DNA from: Ferdinandcohnia sp047246645
Lineage (GTDB): Bacteria; Bacillota; Bacilli; Bacillales; Bacillaceae_L
Assembly: GCF_047246645.1 (NCBI RefSeq)
Contig: NZ_JBFOKR010000012.1
Location: 1-64,000, forward strand
Length of the DNA stretch: 64,000 nt
Direction of reading: 5' to 3'
The notes under the pieces were generated by a model. That model was not told the DNA's origin. It did not search any database and saw only the letters and a list, made by a program, of their open reading frames with translations. A program made the position numbers and the translations under genes. The first letter of the stretch is position 1; each line of letters begins with the position of its first letter. Below, piece by piece: positions 57,537 through 64,000 of the stretch.

Positions 57537-57639
57537 TTAACTTTATTCAGCCGGAGTTTGAACCCCGGCTTAATTGTATACTCTTTTTGCATTCATCCCC
57601 CACTTATAGAAGTAGGGGACTTCTGCTGAATAAAGTTAA
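57537..57639. mobile_element. 103-bp MITE-like element with 15-bp terminal inverted repeats
   Basis: TTAACTTTATTCAGC at 57537-57551 and its exact reverse complement GCTGAATAAAGTTAA at 57625-57639. Between them are two smaller hairpins, CCGG...CCGG and CCCCCACTT-ATAG-AAGTAGGGG. No transposase is present; an ORF running through is spurious. The inner hairpin reminds me of end sequences seen around IS200/IS605-type elements, but that is recollection only. Confidence 0.7.
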
Positions 57640-57785
57640 AAAGCTGCGTAAAGCGGCTTTTTTTATCGTCGAAAAAACTATATTAAGATAACAAAAACAA
57701 TAAATGAATGTAGATTCATAATATTATATTGAAATAATTAAATTTCTAACCTCAATCTTATAATATGTGACTAAATAACTATTTG

Positions 57786-57801
57786 TTGAAAACGATTACA
57801 A
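57786..57801 (+). promoter_or_regulatory. cre-like CcpA site upstream of glgB
   Basis: TTGAAAACGATTACAA matches WTGNNARCGNWWWCAW at every position. It lies about 190 bases before glgB in a 300-base leader that also holds TTGACA at 57860. It suggests carbon-catabolite control of glycogen synthesis. Confidence 0.6.
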
Positions 57802-57991
57802 ATAAAACGTCCTGTTCGCAAGCGTGTTAAATAATATTTTTTTACCTATTCCTCTTTATTTGACAATAAAAAACATTATTCGCTAAAGGATAATTTCTAT
57901 ACGAAAGAGAATTTACAAATATATAACTAATCAACTAGATTTCTGGTATTACATAGGTCACCTGCACATATAACAAAAGGGGGATATCTTA

Positions 57992-59935
57992 ATGAATTCG
58001 ATTGCTGAACTAGACGTAGACCTTTTTCCGAGTGATCTGGAGTTATACCTTTTTCATGAAGGAACACTTTTGGAAGCATATAACATGCAAGGGGCACATT
58101 TTATTACGTACAAAGGAGTAGCTGGAGTCCGTTTTACAATATGGGCGCCTCATGCAAAACAGGTTTCTGTTGTTGGGGAGTTTAATAGGTGGGATGGAAC
58201 AAAGAATAAACTAAAAAAACTTCCACAATCCGGAGTTTGGGTTGGATTTATTCCTGATTTAGGGGAAGGGGAACTATATAAGTTTGAAATTGAAAATGTT
58301 AATGGTGAGAGAAAACTTAAATCAGATCCATATGCATTTTATTCTGAAGTGCGCCCTAATACGGCATCTATCACAAAACGCCTTAATCAATATGAGTGGA
58401 ATGATAAAAAATGGCTAACAAAGCGAGATAAGGAATCATCTTATAACAAACCAATTCTTATGTACGAACTTCATATCGGATCCTGGAAAAAGAAGGATGA
58501 TGGTTCCTTTTATACTTACAGGGAACTTGCAGATGAACTCATACCCTATATTCTTGAACATGGTTATACACATATTGAACTTATGCCGGTATTCGAACAC
58601 CCGTTCGACTTATCGTGGGGGTATCAATTAACAGGCTATTACTCTATTACAAGTCGATATGGTACTCCAGAAGATTTTATGTATTTCGTTGACCAATGCC
58701 ACTTGCACGGAATAGGTGTAATTCTTGATTGGGTTCCTGTGCATTTTTGTCGTGATGACCATGGTCTAGGCAGGTTTGATGGAACACCTCTTTACGAACC
58801 TGCTGATTCCAGTAGAGCAGACCGAGAATTATGGGGAACCTATAGCTTTGATTTTATGAAGCCAGAAGTGCATAGTTTTTTACTTTCCAACCTTGTGTTT
58901 TGGATGGATGTTTATCATATCGATGGCTTTCGGGTTGATGCTGTTTCTTCATTGATTTACCTCAACCATGACAACCCAAAACCAGAAAAGCTTACAAATC
59001 AGTTTGGAGGTGAAGAAAATCTAGAAGCAATTGCATTTATAAAAAAAGCGAATGAAGAAATTTTCAAACGGTATCCAGGTGTCCTAATGATTGCTGAAGA
59101 AGCAACAGATTATCCACTCGTTAGTGCACCCACCTCTGTAGGAGGACTTGGTTTCAATTACAAATGGAATATGGGTTGGGTGAATGATGTTCTTACATAT
59201 ATGAAACATCATCCTTCCGAAAGACGCTACCATCATAATTTATTAACCTTTTCGTTTTTTTATGCATTTTCTGAAAATTTTGTACTTCCATTTTCTCATG
59301 ATGACGTTGTACACGGGAAGAAGTCATTACTCGATAAGATGCCAGGAGATTATTGGCAAAAGTTTGCGAACCTACGACTTTTATACGGATACTTTATGAC
59401 ACATCCAGGAAAGAAACTTCTCTTTATGGGAGGAGAATTTGGTCAGTTTTCTGAATGGAAGGAATTAGAGCAACTGGATTGGCTCTTACAAGATTATGAG
59501 TCACATTCAAAACTTCAAAGTTATGTAAAAGAACTTCAGCACTTTTATCGTACAAATCACAGTCTATGGAGACTTGACCACGAGCAAGCTGGATTTGAAT
59601 GGATAGATCCGGATAACCATGAACAATCGGTGCTTACATTTATCAGACATGGAAAACGTAAAGGTGATTATTCAATAGTTGTTTGTAATTTTTCTACTCA
59701 AGTATATGAGGATTATCGAATTGGCGTTCCCTCTAAAGGAAAATATATCGAGGTTCTTAATAGTGATAGTGAGTTCTATGGTGGTTCAGGTCGACTAAAC
59801 AATGAACCTACACTGGTAAGTTCCGAACCTTGGCATAATCAGCCATATAGTATGAGCATTAAGGTTCCACCTTTAGCTATAAGTATTTTTCAAAAACTTA
59901 CGAAGAAGAGATCGAGGGGGAGTCAAGTAAAATGA
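57992..59935 (+). CDS. glgB: 1,4-alpha-glucan branching enzyme
   Basis: A 647-residue GH13 enzyme that makes alpha-1,6 branches in glycogen. An N-terminal CBM48 domain (VRFTIWAPHAKQVSVVGEFN) is followed by the barrel with DWVPVHF, HIDGFRVDAVSSLIY (nucleophile Asp), MIAEEATDYP (general acid Glu) and FSHDDVVHGKKSLL. A C-terminal beta domain closes the protein. The long first N1 domain of E. coli GlgB is absent, as in other bacilli. AAAGGGGGATA precedes the ATG. It is the first gene of glgBCDA and its stop overlaps the glgC start. Confidence 0.97.
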   Translation: MNSIAELDVDLFPSDLELYLFHEGTLLEAYNMQGAHFITYKGVAGVRFTIWAPHAKQVSVVGEFNRWDGTKNKLKKLPQSGVWVGFIPDLGEGELYKFEIENVNGERKLKSDPYAFYSEVRPNTASITKRLNQYEWNDKKWLTKRDKESSYNKPILMYELHIGSWKKKDDGSFYTYRELADELIPYILEHGYTHIELMPVFEHPFDLSWGYQLTGYYSITSRYGTPEDFMYFVDQCHLHGIGVILDWVPVHFCRDDHGLGRFDGTPLYEPADSSRADRELWGTYSFDFMKPEVHSFLLSNLVFWMDVYHIDGFRVDAVSSLIYLNHDNPKPEKLTNQFGGEENLEAIAFIKKANEEIFKRYPGVLMIAEEATDYPLVSAPTSVGGLGFNYKWNMGWVNDVLTYMKHHPSERRYHHNLLTFSFFYAFSENFVLPFSHDDVVHGKKSLLDKMPGDYWQKFANLRLLYGYFMTHPGKKLLFMGGEFGQFSEWKELEQLDWLLQDYESHSKLQSYVKELQHFYRTNHSLWRLDHEQAGFEWIDPDNHEQSVLTFIRHGKRKGDYSIVVCNFSTQVYEDYRIGVPSKGKYIEVLNSDSEFYGGSGRLNNEPTLVSSEPWHNQPYSMSIKVPPLAISIFQKLTKKRSRGSQVK

Positions 59936-61086
59936 GATCAAAGAAGTGGATTGCAATTGTCCTTGCTGGAGGCCAAGGCTCACGGTTAGGCGAATTAACT
60001 ACAACTCTAGCAAAACCCGCTGTACCATTTGGCGGTAAATATCGTATTATCGATTTTCCATTAAGTAATTGCACTCATTCAGGTATTGATACAGTTGGTG
60101 TTGTCACCCAATATCAGCCACATGTTTTGAATAACTATGTAAGTAACGGTCGACCATGGGATTTAGACCGAAATAGCGGCGGTGTTACCGTTCTTCCTCC
60201 TTACCTTGGAAAAGATGGAGGAGAATGGTACAAAGGCACTGCGAATGCTGTATACCAAAATATTCATTATATTGAGCAATATAACCCTGAATACGTCCTG
60301 ATATTATCAGGTGATCATATATACAAGATGGATTATAGTAAAATGCTGGAATTTCATCTTGAAAAAGCAGCTGCAGCTACAATTGCTGTTATCAAGGTTC
60401 CTTGGTCTGAGGCTAGCCGTTTCGGCCTAATGAATACAAATGAAGAACAACGAATCGTTGAGTTTGAAGAAAAACCAGCAAATCCAAAAAGCAATCTCGC
60501 TTCGATGGGAATCTATTTGTTTCAATGGAAGCTTCTCAAAAAATACCTTATTGAAGATGAAGAGAACACTTTATCTACAAAGGATTTTGGCAAGGATATT
60601 ATCCCAAAGCTATTGGCTGACAAAGAAAACCTCTATGCCTATCAGTTTAATAGTTATTGGAAGGATGTTGGGACAATCGAAAGCTTATGGGAAGCTCATA
60701 TGGATTTATTAGATGATAACCCTGGTTTTGATTTGCATGATCCACGATGGCCATTTTTTACTGGTATTGCAAATCATCCGCCACAATTTATATCTGCTAA
60801 TTCCACAGTCTCTCAATCTCTAATAAATGAAGGATGCATCGTGCACGGTGCAGTAGATCATTCTGTACTTTCCTATAATGTTCAAGTAGGAGAGAACACA
60901 GTAATAAAGGATTCTGTTATCATGCCGAATGTCAAAATTGGAAAAAACGTAAGAATATACAAATCTATAATTGCCAGTGACCTTTGCATTACGGATGGAG
61001 CAGTTATAGGTTCTGATTCAATAGATTCTAAGATTACATTAATAGGCGATGCAAATAAGGAAGAACCCTTTATTGTAAATAAGTAA
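59932..61086 (+). CDS. glgC: Glucose-1-phosphate adenylyltransferase, catalytic subunit
   Basis: A 384-residue ADP-glucose pyrophosphorylase, forming ADP-glucose for glycogen synthesis. The nucleotide motif LAGGQGSRLGELT lies at 12-24. Further motifs are the KPAVPFGGKYRIIDF loop, WYKGTANAVYQN and the substrate motif FEEKPANPKS. The C-terminal left-handed beta-helix is present (NTVIKDSVIMPNVKIGKNV). It is full length. ATG overlaps the glgB stop (ATGA), with GGGGGAG upstream. It pairs with GlgD encoded next. Confidence 0.96.
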   Translation: MRSKKWIAIVLAGGQGSRLGELTTTLAKPAVPFGGKYRIIDFPLSNCTHSGIDTVGVVTQYQPHVLNNYVSNGRPWDLDRNSGGVTVLPPYLGKDGGEWYKGTANAVYQNIHYIEQYNPEYVLILSGDHIYKMDYSKMLEFHLEKAAAATIAVIKVPWSEASRFGLMNTNEEQRIVEFEEKPANPKSNLASMGIYLFQWKLLKKYLIEDEENTLSTKDFGKDIIPKLLADKENLYAYQFNSYWKDVGTIESLWEAHMDLLDDNPGFDLHDPRWPFFTGIANHPPQFISANSTVSQSLINEGCIVHGAVDHSVLSYNVQVGENTVIKDSVIMPNVKIGKNVRIYKSIIASDLCITDGAVIGSDSIDSKITLIGDANKEEPFIVNK

Positions 61087-61114
61087 GATACACAGATATA
61101 ACTACAGAGGAGCG

Positions 61115-62227
61115 ATGTTTTTGGAACGTGTAATTGGCGTTATAAATCTGGTTAACGAGAAACAATACTTAAAAGAGCTAACTCATCATCGTTGTTTATC
61201 AGCTGTACCATTTGGAGGACGATATCGGCTTATTGATTTTACAATGTCTAATTTTATCAACGCTCAAATTAAAAAGGTCGGAGTATTTACGAAGGATAAA
61301 TATCGTTCTATTATGGATCATCTTGGCTCAGGAAAAGAGTGGGATCTGGATCGACGTAACGGAGGGCTGTTCATTTTACCACCTGTGCACCCCGATAATA
61401 ATATCAAAGGAGATATCCAACAGTTCTATGATCACATTGAATTTTTTCAACGTTCATATGAAGATACTGTGATTTTCTCACCGGGTCATCATGTAACAAA
61501 AATTAACTATAATGAAGTCGTGAAAAGTCACCGTGCAAGCGGTGCTGACATTACCATTTTGTATAAACACTTTGATGGGGAGCCTGTAGAAAAACCGATT
61601 TATCATAATTGTATCCATGATTCTGAAGGAAACATTATGAATTTAGAGCTATATACTTCTCCTATTTACGGTGATCCTGTTTGCTTAGAAACCTTTGTCT
61701 TTAATAAACAGATTTTAATTGAGCTGATTACAAAATGCTATGAGAATGAGGAATATGATTTTTTGCGAGATGTTGTTAAAGCAAACCTTCACCAGTTAAA
61801 AGTAAACAGCTATCGTGTCACAGGCTATATGCCATGGATTCATTCTATTTCTAGTTATTATAAAAGCAATATGGATTTTCTAAATCCGGAATTAACAAGA
61901 GAGTTTTTCTTTGATACCTGGGATATTTATACCAAAATAAAGCATGAACCACCTGTAAAATACTCAACCTCCTCGAAAGTAACGAATTCGCTGATTGCTA
62001 ACGGTTGTGACATCGAGGGGACCGTTGAAAACTCAATTATATTTAGAGGTGTAAAAATTAGAAAAGGTGCAACTGTGAAAAATAGTATCGTCATGCAAAA
62101 AGGAATTATTGAAGAAGGAACGTATCTGGAAAATGTCATAACGGATAAACAAGTAAATATTACACCAGACAAAGTGATAATTGGGGAATTCTATCCTCAT
62201 GTTATAAAAAAAGCGGAGAACGTATAA
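61115..62227 (+). CDS. glgD: Glucose-1-phosphate adenylyltransferase-like subunit GlgD
   Basis: A paralogue of GlgC of about 370 residues in which the LAGGxGxRL nucleotide loop is lost (INLVNEKQYLKELT instead), as in other GlgD. It keeps VPFGGRYRLIDFTMSN and the C-terminal beta-helix (VENSIIFRGVKIRKGATVKNS). GlgD is non-catalytic or weakly catalytic and raises GlgC activity in a mixed complex. The start is uncertain: the ATG at 61115 is only 2 bases from GAGGAG, whereas TTG at 61121 has 8-base spacing and gives MERVIGVINL. It lies between glgC and glgA. Confidence 0.93.
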   Translation: MFLERVIGVINLVNEKQYLKELTHHRCLSAVPFGGRYRLIDFTMSNFINAQIKKVGVFTKDKYRSIMDHLGSGKEWDLDRRNGGLFILPPVHPDNNIKGDIQQFYDHIEFFQRSYEDTVIFSPGHHVTKINYNEVVKSHRASGADITILYKHFDGEPVEKPIYHNCIHDSEGNIMNLELYTSPIYGDPVCLETFVFNKQILIELITKCYENEEYDFLRDVVKANLHQLKVNSYRVTGYMPWIHSISSYYKSNMDFLNPELTREFFFDTWDIYTKIKHEPPVKYSTSSKVTNSLIANGCDIEGTVENSIIFRGVKIRKGATVKNSIVMQKGIIEEGTYLENVITDKQVNITPDKVIIGEFYPHVIKKAENV

Positions 62228-62239
62228 TGGGGGAAAGTC

Positions 62240-63682
62240 ATGAATGTATTGTTTGCCGCATCTGAATGTGCTCCGTTTATTAAAACTGGCGGCCTTGGAG
62301 ATGTAATTGGTGCTTTACCAAAAGCATTACAGAAGGAAGATATAAATGTAACAGTTATCTTGCCAAAATACAGTGATTTGGCAGATTCATATAAAGAAAA
62401 ATTAGAATTAATACGAATAATTGATGTTCCAGTTGGATGGCGGAAACAATTTTGCGGTATTGAAAAAATCGTATATAACGGGGTTACATGTTACTTTCTC
62501 GATAATGAGTATTATTTTAAAAGGTATGGAAGTTACGGTTTTTACGATGATGGTGAAAGATTTGCTTTTTTCTCACGTGCAGTACTTGAGACATTGCCTT
62601 ATCTTGAAGAGAAACCTGATGTTATTCATTGTCATGATTGGCAAACCGGACCAATTCCTTTACTATTACAGGCACATTACAAGTATCATCCTTTTTACCA
62701 AGAGATAAAGACAGTTTTCACTATTCATAACCTTCGCTACCAAGGGGTATACCCTCGAAACGTATTAGGGGAATTATTAGACGTAAGTGATCGATATTTT
62801 CATATTGAAGCTGTTGAATTCTACGGGAATGTTAGTTACTTAAAAGCCGGCTTAGCCTTTGCTGATTCGATAACCACGGTAAGCCCAACCTATGGAAATG
62901 AAATACAAACCGCTTATTACGGAGAAAATCTTGATGGTTTTTTGCGTAAGCGTGGCGGTGATATATGTGGGATTGTTAATGGGATTGATTCTCATGAATA
63001 TAATCCCGCTACTGATCCTAATCTCTTTATCAACTATGATTCGTATGAAGGAAAAGCTGAGAATAAAAGACTTTTACAAGAACAGCTCGGACTTCCAGTT
63101 AATCCAAAAATCCCTGTCATTTCGATGATAACCAGATTAGTAGAACAAAAGGGGATTGACCTTGTTTTACATGTTTTTGAAGAAATAATTAAACAAAATG
63201 TACAATTTGTTTTACTTGGAACAGGGGAATCGCGATATGAAGATGCCTTTCGTGAATTAGCCGAAAAATATCCCGCTCAGGTTTCCGCTAATTTATTATT
63301 CGATGAAGGATTATCCCGAAAAGTCTATGCAGGATCAGATTTATTTTTAATGCCGTCTCAGTTTGAACCATGTGGAATTGGTCAATTACTTGCTTTCCGT
63401 TATGGAACTTTGCCTATTGTTAGGGAAACTGGTGGTCTAAAAGATACCGTAATTCCTTACAATGAATTCACTGATTATGGGAATGGATTTAGTTTCACGA
63501 ACTACAATGCGCACGATATGCTTTATACAATTGAAAGGGCGATTTGGTTTTATCGGTTCCAGCCAAAGAAGTGGAAAGAGCTTATCGAAAGAGCATTGAA
63601 TTTGGACTTCAGTTGGAAGGCATCCGCAAAAGAGTATAAAGCTTTATATGAAGCGGTACTTTTTAATAAGACATACAGTTAA
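62240..63682 (+). CDS. glgA: Glycogen synthase
   Basis: A 480-residue GT5 enzyme that extends alpha-1,4-glucan from ADP-glucose. The ADP-glucose motif KTGGLGDVIGALPKAL lies at 15-30, with CHDWQTGPIP, TVFTIHNLRYQGVYP and the C-terminal PSQFEPCGIGQLLAFRYGTLPIVRETGGL motif, written here in parts of one region (near 375-403). It is full length. It starts 12 bases after glgD and ends the operon at a strong terminator. glgP, usually next in B. subtilis, is absent here. Confidence 0.97.
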   Translation: MNVLFAASECAPFIKTGGLGDVIGALPKALQKEDINVTVILPKYSDLADSYKEKLELIRIIDVPVGWRKQFCGIEKIVYNGVTCYFLDNEYYFKRYGSYGFYDDGERFAFFSRAVLETLPYLEEKPDVIHCHDWQTGPIPLLLQAHYKYHPFYQEIKTVFTIHNLRYQGVYPRNVLGELLDVSDRYFHIEAVEFYGNVSYLKAGLAFADSITTVSPTYGNEIQTAYYGENLDGFLRKRGGDICGIVNGIDSHEYNPATDPNLFINYDSYEGKAENKRLLQEQLGLPVNPKIPVISMITRLVEQKGIDLVLHVFEEIIKQNVQFVLLGTGESRYEDAFRELAEKYPAQVSANLLFDEGLSRKVYAGSDLFLMPSQFEPCGIGQLLAFRYGTLPIVRETGGLKDTVIPYNEFTDYGNGFSFTNYNAHDMLYTIERAIWFYRFQPKKWKELIERALNLDFSWKASAKEYKALYEAVLFNKTYS

Positions 63683-63712
63683 AAACGTTAGGATTAGCTC
63701 CTAACGTTTTTT
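63681..63712. terminator. Bidirectional terminator after glgA
   Basis: AAAAACGTTAGG and CCTAACGTTTTTT form a 12-bp stem with ATTAGCT loop. It lies between glgA and a convergent small gene. Confidence 0.93.
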
Positions 63713-63717
63713 CTTAC

Positions 63718-63861
63718 CTATTTACGGCCAAGCTGTGTTAATGCAATACGGCGAAACGAGGAGCTGCTAAAATCAGTTGAGTTTTTTTGTTTAATTCGAT
63801 CACGTACTGGGTTTTCATCTGTCATCTTAGATTCATTTTGTTCATTTTGGTTTTCTACCAT
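63718..63861 (-). CDS. Small hypothetical protein, 47 aa
   Basis: I do not recognise it. From the ATG at 63861 (GAGGT 6 bases upstream) it reads MVENQNEQNESKMTDENPVR and ends FRRIALTQLGRK. The first half is Asn/Gln/Glu-rich and the end basic. There is no membrane span. Its 3' end lies against a symmetric terminator, and a ribosome site is present, both in favour of a real gene. It looks like a small sporulation- or stress-type protein of bacilli, which is only an impression. Confidence 0.5.
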   Translation of the reverse strand: MVENQNEQNESKMTDENPVRDRIKQKNSTDFSSSSFRRIALTQLGRK

Positions 63862-63929
63862 GGAGACCTCACCCCAAACTTTTCTTGAAGGTAGATTCCC
63901 CATGAACAAGATTATTTATAACAATTGTG

Positions 63930-64000
63930 TTAAATTACTGGATAGTAAAAATCATATCTAGGATTATAGTAATACGGTGGTCTTGGCCCAATCTCAGGCA
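63930..64000 (-). CDS. C-terminal end of a Pro/Tyr-rich protein (partial)
   Basis: The last 71 bases, read on the minus strand, give PEIGPRPPYYYNPRYDFYYP, then VI and a stop at 63930-63932. Such Pro/Tyr-rich tails occur in spore-coat and YppG-type small proteins of bacilli. The start lies outside the window, so family and length cannot be told. Confidence 0.45.
   Translation of the reverse strand, partial: PEIGPRPPYYYNPRYDFYYPVI

Noticed and set aside
57452..57691. 79-codon ORF between the GH15 gene and glgB
   Set aside because: Runs through two hairpins and the MITE-like element; composition is that of the palindromes, not of a protein.

Overview
The window is about 37% GC by eye and carries Bacillus-type genes throughout: yppC, DUF3219/ykvR, gndA, nadR-nifS / nadBCA, glgBCDA, an mhqO-type dioxygenase, consensus GGAGG ribosome sites, frequent TTG/GTG starts and many intrinsic terminators. 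It is best read as chromosome of a Bacillaceae species (Bacillus sensu lato, not B. subtilis itself). It opens inside a 5S rRNA gene, so the left edge is the end of an rRNA operon.

Layout. 1-0.99 kb: 5S tail, terminator and two arrays of a 20-bp AT-rich repeat. 1-4 kb (minus): erythromycin-esterase-like enzyme, two small proteins, manganese catalase. 4-8 kb: small unknown gene, adhE, and a yybP-ykoY manganese riboswitch in front of yybP. 8-12.5 kb: yppC, a charged-linker protein, a long modular repeat (A1), pepF. 12.6-19 kb: third 20-bp array, fumC, UvrD-type helicase, lapA, methyltransferase, DUF3219, luciferase-like oxidoreductase, repeat A2. 19-26.8 kb: AI-2E-type transporter, phnDEC-type ABC transporter, and a selenocysteine cluster: selD, tRNA-Sec, repeat A3, selB and a SelW-like gene. 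Both selD and selW have an in-frame UGA at the redox site, so ordinary ORF calling truncates the first and misses the second. 26.8-31 kb: patatin-like phospholipase, htpG behind a perfect CIRCE operator, BsuPI lipoprotein. 31-35 kb: ECF sigma, anti-sigma, two orphan Opp/Dpp-type permeases and a secreted protein sharing a domain with the anti-sigma. 35-42.5 kb: NAD synthesis (nadR-nifS divergent from nadBCA), a spaced hairpin array, ilvD. 42.7-52.2 kb: gndA followed by a LarA-family nickel racemase/epimerase cluster (larA homologue, SDR, larE, gluconokinase, larB, larC). 52-56 kb: aldo/keto reductase, MhqO-like dioxygenase, SwrB-like and MltG-like membrane proteins, GNAT. 56-63.7 kb: GH15 enzyme and glgBCDA. 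The right edge cuts a proline/tyrosine-rich gene.

How the genes work together. The selenium genes form a minimal decoding and donor set (SelD, tRNA-Sec, SelB) with a client selenoprotein; selA is not in the window. The lar cluster supplies enzymes to build the nickel-pincer cofactor (LarB, LarE, LarC) and a LarA homologue that could use it. Because gluconokinase, 6-phosphogluconate dehydrogenase and a mannonate-oxidoreductase-like SDR lie with it, and because matching XylR/ROK-like operators precede gndA and the lar cluster, I infer a C-2 epimerase of a sugar acid (such as gluconate/mannonate) feeding the pentose phosphate pathway, rather than a lactate racemase. LarC appears to lack its C-terminal domain, and its His-rich loop contains a 100-N assembly gap.
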